Source: Candidatus Schekmanbacteria bacterium (GTDB taxonomy: Bacteria > Schekmanbacteria > GWA2-38-11 > J061). Taken from it: 64,000 nucleotides of DNA. Below, piece after piece: positions 32,244 to 41,714 of this stretch. A program made the position numbers and the translations under genes. Within the stretch, counting starts at the first letter, position 1. Each line of letters begins with the position of its first letter. The stretch lies in NCBI GenBank assembly GCA_016219965.1, contig JACRJM010000003.1:593902-657901 (forward strand), in the 5' to 3' direction. The notes under the pieces were generated by a model, which was not told where the DNA came from, did not search any database, and saw nothing but the letters and a program-made list of their open reading frames with translations.

Positions 32244-33581
32244 ATGGTAAACTCAATGGCAATAGATTTTGATTTGTATAGCAAGGCAGTAGAAGAGGCA
32301 GAGAATTTCGATATTTATGGGAAAGTTACAAAAGTCGTCGGTCTTGTTATTGAAGGTTATGCACCGCACTCCATTATAGGATCTTCTTGCATGATTTATC
32401 CGCACGACAAGGATACTCCAATTCAGGCAGAAATCGTAGGATTTAGAGATGGGAAAGCCCTGTTGATGTCATTGGGCGACATAAGAGGGATTGGCCCAGG
32501 GAGTCTTATAAAGGTTAAGAACAATAAAGCATCATTGAAGATAAGCAGACAATTTCTTGGACGCGTAATAGATGGGTATGGAGATCCAATAGATGGTAAG
32601 GGACGATTATTTGGAGAGGAAGAGTATCCAATCTATTCTGAACCGCTGAATCCGCTCGAAAGAAATATGATAAGCGAAACCCTGGATCTTGGAGTAAGGA
32701 GCATAAATGGGTTGCTGACATGCGGTAAAGGACAAAGGATGGGCATCTTTGCAGGTTCAGGGGTAGGCAAGAGCGTACTTATGGGAATGATTGCCAGGAA
32801 TACCATGGCGCAAGTAAATGTAGTTGCCTTAATTGGTGAACGGGGAAGAGAAGTAAGGGAATTCCTGGAAAAGGATCTGGGGAAAGATGGACTTAAAAGA
32901 TCTGTTGTTATTGCCGCGACGTCAGACCAACCTCCATTAGTAAGGGTTAGAGGTGCATTTATTGCAACGACCATAGCAGAGTATTTTCGCGACTTGGGAA
33001 TGGATGTAATTCTGATGATGGATTCAGTGACAAGACTTGCTATGGCGCAACGCGAAGTAGGTCTTGCTATAGGGGAACCACCGACAGCTAAAGGATATAC
33101 TCCATCGGTGTTTGCAATGCTTCCTAAGCTTCTTGAAAGAGCAGGTCTTTCAAACGGGAAGGGAAGCATAACTGGAATGTATACTGTTCTCGTCGAAGGA
33201 GATGATTTTAACGAGCCAGTCTCTGATGCCATGAGATCTATTCTCGATGGGCATCTGTGTCTTACGAGGGAACTGGCGGCAAGAAACCACTACCCTGCAG
33301 TAGATATCCTTCAAAGCATCAGCAGATTGATGAAAGATATCTCTTCAAAGGAACACATAGAGACTGCAAAGAAATTGATAGAAGTTTTAGCAGTCTATAA
33401 GAAAGCTGAAGACATGATAGATATAGGTGCATACTCCAAGGGGAGTAATCCAAAAATTGACCTTGCAATCAAAATGATTGACAAAATTAACTCTTATTTA
33501 AAGCAGAACGTAGATGAAAAGGTGACAATTCAGCAGTCAATTTCTCAGCTTATGAATCTTTTCAAAGAAAAAACAGGTTGA
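32244..33581 (+). CDS. fliI: Flagellum-specific export ATPase FliI
   Basis: 445 residues; a hexameric ATPase that unfolds and delivers flagellar export substrates. Walker A is GSGVGKS within IFAGSGVGKSVLMGMIARN. The catalytic Glu region is ALIGERGREVREF, Walker B VILMMDSVTRLAMAQREV, and the signature region GEPPTAKGYTPSVFAMLPKLLERAG is of the F1/FliI type. An in-frame ATG at 32256 gives four fewer residues and is an equally possible start. Length and order match the family. Confidence 0.97.
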   Translation: MVNSMAIDFDLYSKAVEEAENFDIYGKVTKVVGLVIEGYAPHSIIGSSCMIYPHDKDTPIQAEIVGFRDGKALLMSLGDIRGIGPGSLIKVKNNKASLKISRQFLGRVIDGYGDPIDGKGRLFGEEEYPIYSEPLNPLERNMISETLDLGVRSINGLLTCGKGQRMGIFAGSGVGKSVLMGMIARNTMAQVNVVALIGERGREVREFLEKDLGKDGLKRSVVIAATSDQPPLVRVRGAFIATTIAEYFRDLGMDVILMMDSVTRLAMAQREVGLAIGEPPTAKGYTPSVFAMLPKLLERAGLSNGKGSITGMYTVLVEGDDFNEPVSDAMRSILDGHLCLTRELAARNHYPAVDILQSISRLMKDISSKEHIETAKKLIEVLAVYKKAEDMIDIGAYSKGSNPKIDLAIKMIDKINSYLKQNVDEKVTIQQSISQLMNLFKEKTG

Positions 33582-33598
33582 GATAAAAGGAGGTCGCT

Positions 33599-34054
33599 AT
33601 GCCTAGGCAATCATTTAAATTACAAAGGGTTCTCGAATACAGAGAAATGCTGGAAGAGCAGCTCCAGATGGAGGTTGCAAAAATAAAAACAAATCTGGCC
33701 GAACAGGAGAACGCCTTAAAAGCGAAACATGACAAGCTTTCTAAATGTAAGAGCAAACTAAATGAATTACAAAAAAATGCAACATCTGTGAATGATTATA
33801 AGACCTACATGGATTACATCGGTTATCTCCTTAAAGAAATCATGATACAGGAGAAGGTAATTATGGGAATACAGGAGACTTTGACGACCTCAATAGAAGG
33901 TCTGAAAAAAGCGTGCCAGGACAAACATGTTCTGGAGAAGCTTAAAGGGCGGGAAGCAACAAAAATCAGTCAGGAACACAGCAGGAAAGAACAGATATTT
34001 TTTAATGAGCTCGGTCTTAAATCGCATAGCGGGTCGGGCAGATCTTCTTTGTAA
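33599..34054 (+). CDS. fliJ: Flagellar export chaperone FliJ
   Basis: 151 residues, predicted to be one long antiparallel coiled coil (FKLQRVLEYREMLEEQLQMEVAKIKTNLAEQENALKAKHDKL and the C-terminal half). FliJ resembles the F1 gamma subunit, enters the FliI hexamer and couples it to FlhA. The FxLQRVLEYRE N terminus is the family signature. The ribosome site AAAGGAGG is 6 nt before the ATG. It directly follows fliI. Confidence 0.9.
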   Translation: MPRQSFKLQRVLEYREMLEEQLQMEVAKIKTNLAEQENALKAKHDKLSKCKSKLNELQKNATSVNDYKTYMDYIGYLLKEIMIQEKVIMGIQETLTTSIEGLKKACQDKHVLEKLKGREATKISQEHSRKEQIFFNELGLKSHSGSGRSSL

Positions 34055-34074
34055 AATAATTTGAGGGATCAACT

Positions 34075-34647
34075 ATGAGCATAATGAAAAATAATAAATT
34101 TCTTAAACTTGCAGTTTTTGTTTTGTTAATAAAAGTATTTCTCCTTGGTTTTTTTATTGTTCCTGCAATGATTGGAAATGAAGTTAAAGCAGAAAATGGT
34201 CAAAATAACGCAGGAAACATTAAGGTTTCAGAACAAACAGCTTCCATTCAACCATCTGAATCCGAGAAATCTCTTTCTATTTTTAATGAAAAGGAAAAGG
34301 AGATTGCAAGGAGATATTCTGAGCTGAAAGAAAAAGAGGAAAAAATAAAGATAGCAGATGAGGAGATAAAAAACAGAATAATTGAATTAAAAAACCTTAG
34401 GAGTGAGATTGAAGGAATGCTGAAAATCAAGGAACAAAAAGATGAAGAGAAAATACAGCATCTTGTAAAAATATACTCGTCAATGAAAGGAGAAGCAGCA
34501 GCTCAGATAATGGATAAACTACCAGATGATGTTATAACTGAGATGTTTTCAAGGATGAAGGGAGATCAGGTCGCGAAAATACTGGGATTGATTTCAAAGG
34601 ACAAAGCAGTAAGGATTACAAGCAGCCTGACCGGAATGGAGCCTTGA
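34075..34647 (+). CDS. MotE-like protein with MgtE_N-type C-terminal domain
   Basis: 190 residues. One N-terminal membrane span or signal (FLKLAVFVLLIKVFLLGFFIVPAMI) is followed by a Glu/Lys coiled coil (about 55-125). The C-terminal domain, VKIYSSMKGEAAAQIMDKLPDDVITEMFSRMKGDQVAKILGLI, is of the MgtE N-terminal/FliG middle-domain superfamily. Proteins with this order in fliJ-fliK gaps are annotated MotE or FliG-like chaperones, and in some bacteria MotE acts with the stator in the periplasm. Topology predicts an envelope protein, not a cytoplasmic rotor part. Its end overlaps a TTG start option of fliK. Confidence 0.78.
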   Translation: MSIMKNNKFLKLAVFVLLIKVFLLGFFIVPAMIGNEVKAENGQNNAGNIKVSEQTASIQPSESEKSLSIFNEKEKEIARRYSELKEKEEKIKIADEEIKNRIIELKNLRSEIEGMLKIKEQKDEEKIQHLVKIYSSMKGEAAAQIMDKLPDDVITEMFSRMKGDQVAKILGLISKDKAVRITSSLTGMEP

Positions 34648-34652
34648 CGCTG

Positions 34653-36086
34653 ATGAATTCTGTCTCGTTAAATTCACTTTTAGAGATAAACCCTAACATG
34701 AACTTGGCTGTCGGTGGAAAAATTGACGTAGCCAATTCCGGGGAAGATTTTAGTATTGAACAGTCTCTCGATACATCTGGTGAAACAGAAGGTATCCCGG
34801 ATTTTGCAGATTTGGTTAACAAAATAATAGAGGATGCTCTTCAGCCGAGTTCCGGGAAAAATATAAAAAATATAAGTGATGATAATGTAGAAGATATTGA
34901 TGAATCAATGAACGCTGACAAAACTGCAGCAGTGCAGTTGTTGGGGATGTTCCCGACAGAGGCTTTAATATTTGACAATACAGAAAATGCTGTTCCTCAA
35001 GAAGCAGTTCAAGAGCTTCAAGAGACTGGGATTCCGTTACCTCAGATAGATTTTAATACACATCTTAATACACAAACGACTGTTGGCACATGGAATGTTG
35101 AATATAATGAAATAACGGATGTGAAAAAAGATAATGTTCTTGATAAAGCAATTAATCTTGATGAAAACATTGTTAATAGAACCGTTGAAAGCATAGATTA
35201 TGAATCTGATGCTGTCGCACCTGACAATAACGCTGATATATTAAAGGCTGAATCAAGCCAGTCACTTCCATCTTCCAAGAATCCATTAGCCAGTAATACT
35301 GTTTATTCTGGGATCTTTAATGCAGACAGCTCAAATATAGGAGATGTACCCAAAGCTCCAGCAAAAGAGATTAAAGATAAGCCTCAATCAAAGATGCAAG
35401 ATGAAAATCAAAAGGTAAGTTTAGGTCAACAACAAACAAAGCCTTTTTCAATCACAATAGAAACCAAGAACACTGATATCCAGCAATTGACTCAAAAAAA
35501 TTCTGGAAAAGATAGTAATGGAAATGGGGAAAAGGACTTTGCAGAATCAGAGAAAATATCTCAGTCTGCTGTATTAAATAATAGAAAAACTGGTTATGAG
35601 ACTTTTAAGATTGAAACTTCTGAAAAACAAATCCAGATAGGACAAAAAGAAATAGATGGCAAGTTTCATACTGTTAAAGAACAGATTACTGATTCTGTTC
35701 ATGCAATGTTGTCAAGCGATAAAAAGGAATTGAAAATAGATTTTTCCCCTCCGAATCTTGGAAGTATAAAAATTGAACTTGTAACTAACGATAAAAAAGA
35801 AATCATAATATCTATTATTACCAGGGACAGTGGTGTCAAATCAGCTATTGAATCTAATCTTTCAAGTCTAATTAACAATATTTCTGATAGCGGTGTAAGC
35901 GTTAAAGAATTTACCGTCTCTGTAGGAGGCAACAGAGATTCATACTTACAGGATGACGGTAATTCTAGAAATCCGGCAAGAGACGGATTCCTTAAGTCAG
36001 ATGCATCATTATTAGAATCTGGAGCAGAGACACAAAAAATAAACCGTGTCAATTATTTGAACAGCGTAGTGGATCTCTACGTTTAA
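34653..36086 (+). CDS. fliK: Flagellar hook-length control protein FliK
   Basis: 478 residues from ATG 34653 (GGAG 11 nt upstream; an in-frame TTG at 34644 is too close to it). FliK is secreted during hook growth and tells FlhB to switch to filament substrates. The first 340 residues are low-complexity, rich in Asn/Asp/Ser/Gln, as usual. The C-terminal Flg_hook domain (about 340-430) contains KKELKIDFSPPNLGSIKIELVTNDKKEIIISIITRDSGVKSAIESNLSSLINNISDSGVSV, the strongest family match. It comes before flgD. A second FliK-like protein is encoded at 52110. Confidence 0.88.
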   Translation: MNSVSLNSLLEINPNMNLAVGGKIDVANSGEDFSIEQSLDTSGETEGIPDFADLVNKIIEDALQPSSGKNIKNISDDNVEDIDESMNADKTAAVQLLGMFPTEALIFDNTENAVPQEAVQELQETGIPLPQIDFNTHLNTQTTVGTWNVEYNEITDVKKDNVLDKAINLDENIVNRTVESIDYESDAVAPDNNADILKAESSQSLPSSKNPLASNTVYSGIFNADSSNIGDVPKAPAKEIKDKPQSKMQDENQKVSLGQQQTKPFSITIETKNTDIQQLTQKNSGKDSNGNGEKDFAESEKISQSAVLNNRKTGYETFKIETSEKQIQIGQKEIDGKFHTVKEQITDSVHAMLSSDKKELKIDFSPPNLGSIKIELVTNDKKEIIISIITRDSGVKSAIESNLSSLINNISDSGVSVKEFTVSVGGNRDSYLQDDGNSRNPARDGFLKSDASLLESGAETQKINRVNYLNSVVDLYV

Positions 36087-36110
36087 CCTTATTTTTTTGG
36101 AGGAATCTAA

Positions 36111-36770
36111 ATGACTATCTCAAACATATCCGGGATAACGTCTACAGCTCAATATGAGAAGCAGACTGATTCGACTAACTCACTCGGACAGGATGCTTTT
36201 TTAAGTATGCTTGTTACCCAGATGAAATACCAGGATCCGCTGGAACCGATGAAAAATACTGATTTCACAGCTCAGCTTGCGCAGTTTTCAAGTCTTGAAG
36301 CGTTAACTAATATACAAGATCAGTTTTCATCGTTAACTGCATCAATTGATTCACAGAATAATTTAATGACAGCGGCATTAATTGGCAAAGATGTTGAGGT
36401 GTCCGGAGATAGTATTGAAGTAAGCAATGGTAATGTTCCGCAGGTCAGCTTTGACCTAAGTGATAAAGCTTCATCAGTTGAAATATCAATTTACGATTCA
36501 ACAAATAATCTTGTCCAAAAAACTAGCGTGGGTGCTGCTGATGAAGGAAGAAACAGCTTTTCCTGGGACGGCCTCGATTCTTCCGGGAATAAAGTAAATG
36601 ATGGGTATTATACATTTACAGTATCAGCAAATAGCAGTGAGAATCTCCCTGTGAATGTTACTACTATTACAAGCGGTACAGTAACCGGAGTAGTTTTCAA
36701 AGAAGGGAAACCATATCTGCAGGTCGGAGGGCTGGAGATAGATCCGGACAACCTGCTGAACATTAAGTAA
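36111..36770 (+). CDS. flgD: Flagellar hook capping protein FlgD
   Basis: 219 residues; the scaffold at the tip of the growing hook that lets FlgE polymerise. The N-terminal region has the FlgD signature LGQDAFLSMLVTQMKYQDPLEPMKNTDFTAQLAQFSSLEALTNI. The C-terminal Fn3/tudor-like part includes GRNSFSWDGLDSSGNKVNDGYYTFTVSA, the FLIK-type beta sandwich. It is exported by the flagellar type III system; the GGAGG ribosome site is 6 nt upstream. Sits between fliK and flgE. Confidence 0.95.
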   Translation: MTISNISGITSTAQYEKQTDSTNSLGQDAFLSMLVTQMKYQDPLEPMKNTDFTAQLAQFSSLEALTNIQDQFSSLTASIDSQNNLMTAALIGKDVEVSGDSIEVSNGNVPQVSFDLSDKASSVEISIYDSTNNLVQKTSVGAADEGRNSFSWDGLDSSGNKVNDGYYTFTVSANSSENLPVNVTTITSGTVTGVVFKEGKPYLQVGGLEIDPDNLLNIK

Positions 36771-36821
36771 GAAAAATTTAATAAAGTATGGTGATTTCTA
36801 ACGCTTTTTAGGAGGAAAAAA

Positions 36822-38093
36822 ATGTTAAGTTCATTATTTGCAGGTATTAGCGGATTAAATGCCCACCAGGCAGCATTGTCTGTCATTGGGAACAACATTG
36901 CGAATGTAAACACAGTAGGTTTTAAGTCAAGCAGGACAAGTTTTTCTGATATTCTAAGCCAAAGTCTTTCTGGAGGCGGTCAGATAGGTAGAGGTGTAAA
37001 ACTTCAAACCGTAAGTCCAATGTTTACACAGGGTTCTTTTCAAAGTACATCCAACGTTACCGATCTTGCTATTGATGGGAACGGGTTCTTTATAGTAGAG
37101 AACTCTAATGGCAGATTTTATACGCGGGCAGGTCAGTTTTCTTTTGACAATGACGGAAGTCTGGTTACAAACGATGGATCAAAAGTAAAAGGTTACACCA
37201 TAGACCAAAATGGCAATACAAGCGGGAGTTTGACTGATATAAACTTGTCATCAACATCTTCTTCTCCAAAGGCTACTGAATCTATTACTATGGCGGTTAA
37301 CCTTGATTCAAGTGAGGCAGTCCAATCTTCTTTTGATGCAACAGATCCAGAGAGTACATCTAACTTTTCCTCATCTGTTACTGTTTATGACTCACTAGGC
37401 AACGGACATCTAACGACAGTTTATTTTAATAAGACTTCAGAAAATAGCTGGGATTGGCATGCACTTGTTGATGGCAGCGACTTGACGGGTGGGACCGCAG
37501 GAATAATGCAGGAAACTGCTTCTGGTAGCATTACATTTAATGACAGTGGTGCACTTGATACGGAAACTATTAACGCATCTGATTTCGATTTTAACAGCGG
37601 TGCACAGCAGAACCAGTCTATATCATTGGATTTTGGTACAAGCATAACAACAGATTCAGGGAACGGGCTTGATGGTACTACGCAATTTGCTGCGGCATCG
37701 GCTACCAATTTTCAAGATCAGGATGGTTATAGCTCTGGATCTCTTCAGAGCATTTCTATAGATAGCGAAGGAATAGTGTCTGGTATGTTTTCAAATGGTG
37801 CGGCAAAAAATCTCTATAAGGTAGCCCTTGCAAGCTTCAAAAATGATGGGGGGCTTACCAGTGTTGGAGGTAATATGTATGCAGAAAGTAAAGATTCAGG
37901 ACTTCCAATTATAGGGATGGCTAACTCTGCAGGGTTCGGTAATATCAATTCTAGCAGCCTGGAACTTTCAAATGTCGATCTTTCACAGGAATTTGTAAAT
38001 CTGATAACTATACAGAGAGGATTTCAGGCAAATTCCAAGGTGATTACTGTCGGTGATGAAATGCTTCAGGATCTTGTAAATCTTAAGAGATAA
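36822..38093 (+). CDS. flgE: Flagellar hook protein FlgE
   Basis: 423 residues; polymerises into the hook. The N-terminal axial motif ([39 protein letters not shown]) and the C-terminal motif (SSSLELSNVDLSQEFVNLITIQRGFQANSKVITVGDEMLQDLVNL) form the coiled-coil core. The middle holds the usual FlgE D1/D2 beta domains, rich in Ser, Asp and Thr. The family range is about 400-430. A clear terminator follows at 38104, so flgE is the last gene of the sigma-54 operon starting at flgB. Confidence 0.96.
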   Translation: MLSSLFAGISGLNAHQAALSVIGNNIANVNTVGFKSSRTSFSDILSQSLSGGGQIGRGVKLQTVSPMFTQGSFQSTSNVTDLAIDGNGFFIVENSNGRFYTRAGQFSFDNDGSLVTNDGSKVKGYTIDQNGNTSGSLTDINLSSTSSSPKATESITMAVNLDSSEAVQSSFDATDPESTSNFSSSVTVYDSLGNGHLTTVYFNKTSENSWDWHALVDGSDLTGGTAGIMQETASGSITFNDSGALDTETINASDFDFNSGAQQNQSISLDFGTSITTDSGNGLDGTTQFAAASATNFQDQDGYSSGSLQSISIDSEGIVSGMFSNGAAKNLYKVALASFKNDGGLTSVGGNMYAESKDSGLPIIGMANSAGFGNINSSSLELSNVDLSQEFVNLITIQRGFQANSKVITVGDEMLQDLVNLKR

Positions 38094-38103
38094 TTCTTAG
38101 TTT

Positions 38104-38128
38104 GGCCCTGTCAATTGCTGACAGGGCC
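38104..38128 (+). terminator. Intrinsic terminator after flgE
   Basis: Perfect 10-bp stem GGCCCTGTCA/TGACAGGGCC (38104-38113 and 38119-38128), loop ATTGC, followed by a T-rich run with interruptions (TTCCTTTCATTTTT). It ends the flgB-flgE operon. The rest of the 335-nt gap up to fliL shows no credible gene. Confidence 0.8.
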
Positions 38129-38358
38129 TTCCTTTCATTTTTAATACTATTATCAAATACCATTAGCGTCAGCGGATTGACTTATAATCAGTAAATTGAC
38201 GAATATATAAATTGTCTGGCTATGTTAATAGTCACATCTCTTAGGGTTTGTTTTCTGATTATCTTCTGATGTTAGTTAACATACTGATTGTTAATGACAA
38301 TCAATTATATGTATGTTCGAAATATTTATTCTTATTTTATTCTAAAAAAAGAAACCTT

Positions 38359-38374
38359 TGGCATAACCCTTGCT
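38359..38374 (+). promoter_or_regulatory. Sigma-54 promoter for the fliL operon
   Basis: TGGCATAACCCTTGCT, matching TGGCAyrNNNNTTGCw; predicted start about 38386, some 43 nt before the fliL ATG. Confidence 0.8.
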
Positions 38375-38428
38375 TAATCACTTCTATCAAAGGGCACAGT
38401 TATATTTTGGAGAAATAAGGAGAATAGT

Positions 38429-38983
38429 ATGGATGAAGAAAAAAAAGCAGTTGAAGATAAGGCAGCAGATAAAAAAACACCTGATAAGGATAAAGTAAAA
38501 AAAATTTCTGGAGAACCTGGCAAAGGTACCAAAAAGAAATTTTCGCTTAAGATGATTTTAATAATTTCAGGAGTAATCCTTGCTTTAGGTGGCGCATCTT
38601 TGGCTGCTATAACTTATTTTAAAAAAAGTTCTCCTGCAGAATCAGAAACAAACGTCACAAATGAGGATCTTTCTGCAATAAAAACGGAAAACTACAAATT
38701 AGAAACCTTTATTGTGAATCTTACAGATAGCGAGAGGAATAAATATCTCAAAGTTACTATGGAACTTGAAATTGCGGGTCTTAAGGCTAAGGAAGATATA
38801 GAAACAAACCTCTCAAAGATCAGAGATGTAATTGTTTTATTCCTTTCAGCAAAAAGTTTTGATGAGGTTAAGTCAATAGAAGGAAAAATAGATCTTAAAA
38901 CAGAGTTGGTTAAAAGAATCAATGCTTCATTAAAATCAAGTGTTGTAAGGGAAATATATTTCACTGAGTTCGTTGTTCAATAA
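38429..38983 (+). CDS. fliL: Flagellar basal body-associated protein FliL
   Basis: 184 residues; a single-pass inner-membrane protein that rings the MotA/MotB stator and supports torque. A highly charged Lys/Asp-rich cytoplasmic N terminus (about 1-38) is followed by one span (about 39-60). The periplasmic stomatin-like domain (YKLETFIVNLTDSERNKYLKVTMELEI... LSKIRDVIVLFLSAKSFDEVKSIEGKIDLK) has the YL(K/R)VTxxLE family mark. It is the first gene of a long sigma-54 operon of switch, export and regulatory genes. Confidence 0.92.
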   Translation: MDEEKKAVEDKAADKKTPDKDKVKKISGEPGKGTKKKFSLKMILIISGVILALGGASLAAITYFKKSSPAESETNVTNEDLSAIKTENYKLETFIVNLTDSERNKYLKVTMELEIAGLKAKEDIETNLSKIRDVIVLFLSAKSFDEVKSIEGKIDLKTELVKRINASLKSSVVREIYFTEFVVQ

Positions 38984-38999
38984 ATATTAAGGGGAAGAC

Positions 39000-40010
39000 T
39001 TGAACCAAATACTTTCACAAGAAGAAGTAGATGCCCTATTAAATGGCATAAAGTCTGGAGATGTAACGACAGAAAGCACAGTTAAGGACAACAGATATAG
39101 CGATGGTTGTCAACCTTTTGACTTTATAAAGAATAACAGACGTATGAAGGGCAGCTTTCCGGCTGTTGACATGGTACATGAAGTTTTTTGCAGAAAACTA
39201 AGAACGACAATCTCAAGTCTCTTTGGGAAAATAATTGAGAATATAAGCCTGAGAGATTCAAGAATATTAAAATATAAAGATTTTCTAAGAAGTATTCAGC
39301 TACCAGCAAGCTTCCATGTGATAAGAATGAATCCTCTGAGAGGACTAGGTTTGCTGGTTTTGGACTCTAAATTAGCTTTTTCGTTTATTGATTGCCTGCT
39401 TGGAGGAAGAGGAGACAACACTTTTACGGTAGAGGATAGAGAGTTTACAACCATAGAACAGAGTTTAATAAAAAAACTTAATGTAAATATAACAGCTGAT
39501 CTTCAGAAATCGTGGGTCAGCGTGTATCCGCTTAAGATTGAAGAAGTCAGCACGGAGACAAACCCGCAGTTTGTTTCAATTTGTTTTCCTTCTGATATGG
39601 TCATGGTCACCTCAATAGATGTAGATATACTTGGCGCTCTGGATATATGCGTGCCTATGTCAATTCTTGAGCCATTGAGGGGAAAGTTCAGCAAAAATCT
39701 TTCAGGGATGAAGACTGATGTTGATGCTAACTGGAGAAAGATGATGCTAAATCAACTTGTAAAGACAAAACTCGATTTGAAAGTAGAATTAGGAGAAGTA
39801 AAAATTACAGGGAGACAGTTAATATCTTTAAGGCAGGGCGATGTCATCTTCCTCAAAAACGGACCGTCTGATGAATTCCCAATATTCATTGAAGGAAAAC
39901 AAAAATTAAGAGGTACGCCAGGATCTATGAAAGGAAATAAAGCAATTCAGATTATGAATGATATTAATACAAGGAGGTTAGGGAATGGAAGAAAATCTAA
40001 ACGTAAATGA
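39000..40010 (+). CDS. fliM: Flagellar motor switch protein FliM
   Basis: 336 residues; the C-ring subunit that binds phospho-CheY. TTG start with AAGGGGAAG just before. The N-terminal CheY-binding peptide LSQEEVDALLNGI is intact, although no cheY is present in this window. The GGxG-type middle domain follows (FGKIIENISLRD; IEQSLIKKLNVNITADLQKSWVSVYPLKIEEV). The C-terminal SpoA part (VELGEVKITGRQLISLRQGDVIFLKN) binds FliN. It overlaps fliN by 26 nt. Usual length. Confidence 0.95.
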   Translation: MNQILSQEEVDALLNGIKSGDVTTESTVKDNRYSDGCQPFDFIKNNRRMKGSFPAVDMVHEVFCRKLRTTISSLFGKIIENISLRDSRILKYKDFLRSIQLPASFHVIRMNPLRGLGLLVLDSKLAFSFIDCLLGGRGDNTFTVEDREFTTIEQSLIKKLNVNITADLQKSWVSVYPLKIEEVSTETNPQFVSICFPSDMVMVTSIDVDILGALDICVPMSILEPLRGKFSKNLSGMKTDVDANWRKMMLNQLVKTKLDLKVELGEVKITGRQLISLRQGDVIFLKNGPSDEFPIFIEGKQKLRGTPGSMKGNKAIQIMNDINTRRLGNGRKSKRK

Positions 40011-40377
40011 TGCCAACAGCTTTTCCTTGGAAGAAATTGAAGCCGGGAAAACTCAAATGAGAAATCAGGAAAACTCAAATGATGAAGAAAAAGATGATGT
40101 TCTATCTAATGTTAAAACTGCTGATTTAGATTTCATAATGGATATACCTCTAAAGGTATCAGTCATTTTTGGGAAAGCTAAAATGCGTATAAATGATTTG
40201 ATCCAACTCGGGCAGGGATCAGTAATAGAGCTAGACAAAGAAGTTGGAGAACCTCTCGAGATATATGTCAATGAGAAGCTTCTGGCTCTGGGAGAAGTGG
40301 TTGTTATAAATGAAAAGTTTGGGATTAAACTATTAAACATTGTCAGTCCTGAAGAAAGGTTAAGTAAACTAAAATGA
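39985..40377 (+). CDS. fliN: Flagellar motor switch protein FliN
   Basis: 130 residues; forms the bottom ring of the rotor and docks FliH-FliI. The N terminus is short and acidic (NSNDEEKDD). The SpoA domain (about 50-128) begins FIMDIPLKVSVIFGKAKMRINDLIQLGQGSVIELDKEVGEPLEIYVNEKLLALGEVVVINEKFGIKLLNIV, the canonical signature. It overlaps fliM by 26 nt and fliO by 4 nt, so the genes are coupled in translation. Confidence 0.96.
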   Translation: MEENLNVNDANSFSLEEIEAGKTQMRNQENSNDEEKDDVLSNVKTADLDFIMDIPLKVSVIFGKAKMRINDLIQLGQGSVIELDKEVGEPLEIYVNEKLLALGEVVVINEKFGIKLLNIVSPEERLSKLK

Positions 40378-40970
40378 AGTTGGGACTGATCGTTTTTTCA
40401 TTATTATTTGGGCTGGTTTTCGCAATAGGCTCGTTTCCTGTTCTGGTATCAGGAGCAGAAACAGATATTGTAAGTGATGCATCATTAATCCCTGCTGAAA
40501 TTTCGAGCAATAGTACTTTAAAAACTGATATTCCTGTTAACGATGGGTTAGATTTTAAAAAGAACTTATTAAAAAGTGCAGGTATCTTAATAATATTACT
40601 TGGTGTTATGTTCCTGGCAATTTTTATCATTAAACAATGTCAGGGTACCCAGAGGAAGCCTGAAAACATAAAAGTAGTATCTAACTGTTATTTAGGAAGT
40701 AACAGACGAGTAAGCGTTCTTGAGATTGGCGAAGAAAAACTCCTGATAGGCATTACTCCAACACAAATTAATCTTCTAATAAGATTTCCAGTATCAGATA
40801 CATCTCATGATATTTTTTCAGGAGAAGACGATGGAGTTACTTCGAACTTTAAAGAACATCTTGAGAAGAACATATTATTTCATTCTGATAAAAGTCAACT
40901 ATCCGGTCTAAATAGTATTTGTAGAAGCTCAATATCATTAATTCAGAAAATGGTTAAACGTTATGCTTAA
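40374..40970 (+). CDS. fliO: Flagellar biosynthetic protein FliO
   Basis: 198 residues; an assembly factor for the FliP export-gate complex. An N-terminal signal-like segment (1-25) and a central span (about 65-85, [22 protein letters not shown]) are followed by a short beta-rich cytoplasmic domain. [35 protein letters not shown] is the FliO mark. It overlaps fliN and fliP at its ends. This is a poorly conserved family, so assignment rests on this motif and on position. Confidence 0.85.
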   Translation: MKLGLIVFSLLFGLVFAIGSFPVLVSGAETDIVSDASLIPAEISSNSTLKTDIPVNDGLDFKKNLLKSAGILIILLGVMFLAIFIIKQCQGTQRKPENIKVVSNCYLGSNRRVSVLEIGEEKLLIGITPTQINLLIRFPVSDTSHDIFSGEDDGVTSNFKEHLEKNILFHSDKSQLSGLNSICRSSISLIQKMVKRYA

Positions 40971-41706
40971 AATAATAGCCGCTACATTAATTACAATCTT
41001 AATAACATCAGTTGCAGCTGCAGCACCGGTACCTGTTCCAAATATAAGTATTGGCATTGGGGAAGGGAACAATCCAGAGACTGTATCTGCGGGTGTAAAG
41101 ATCCTCATTCTTCTTACAATATTATCCTTAGCTCCTGCTATACTTATTATGCTGACAGGCTTCACAAGGATAATAATTGTTTTTCACTTCCTTAGGCAAG
41201 CACTTGGCACTCAGCAGATGCCTCCCAACCAGGTTATAATCGGACTCGCATTATTTCTTACTTTTTTCATAATGTCCCCATATTTTATACAAATAAACGA
41301 CGAAGCCATACAACCATATTTAAAGAAGAGCATTACCCAAGAAGAAACAATTCAACGAGCAGCAGAACCTCTCAAGAAGTTTATGTTTAAACAAACAAGA
41401 GAAAAAGACCTTGCTTTGTTTGTAGAACTTTCAGGGAAAAAAAATTTAAAATCTAAACAAGAAACACCTTTTTTTGTTTTAGTCCCAGCTTTCGTTATAA
41501 GCGAGCTTAAGACAGCATTTCAAATAGGCTTCTTAATTTATATTCCTTTTCTGGTTATTGATATTGTTGTTGCGAGTGTCTTGCTTTCCATGGGAATGAT
41601 GATGTTGCCGCCAGTTATGATCTCTCTTCCATTTAAGATTATTCTATTTGTTCTTGTAGATGGTTGGTATCTGATTGTCGGTTCTTTGGTAAAAAGTTTC
41701 TATTAG
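40963..41706 (+). CDS. fliP: Flagellar export gate protein FliP
   Basis: 247 residues; a core subunit (five copies) of the FliPQR export gate. It begins with a cleavable signal ([18 protein letters not shown]). The signature [48 protein letters not shown] is kept (first residues vary). The second half includes [55 protein letters not shown]. Usual length; it overlaps fliO by 8 nt. Confidence 0.96.
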   Translation: MLKIIAATLITILITSVAAAAPVPVPNISIGIGEGNNPETVSAGVKILILLTILSLAPAILIMLTGFTRIIIVFHFLRQALGTQQMPPNQVIIGLALFLTFFIMSPYFIQINDEAIQPYLKKSITQEETIQRAAEPLKKFMFKQTREKDLALFVELSGKKNLKSKQETPFFVLVPAFVISELKTAFQIGFLIYIPFLVIDIVVASVLLSMGMMMLPPVMISLPFKIILFVLVDGWYLIVGSLVKSFY

Positions 41707-41714
41707 GAGATAGT

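Noticed and set aside
32633-33232. 199-codon open frame antisense to fliI
   Set aside because: It lies entirely within the highly conserved fliI gene on the other strand; its composition is what the opposite frame of such a gene gives.
38129-38358. Non-coding gap between the flgE terminator and the fliL promoter, examined for small genes or RNAs
   Set aside because: No frame with a ribosome site and no convincing long stem; apparently plain spacer with upstream activator sites possible.
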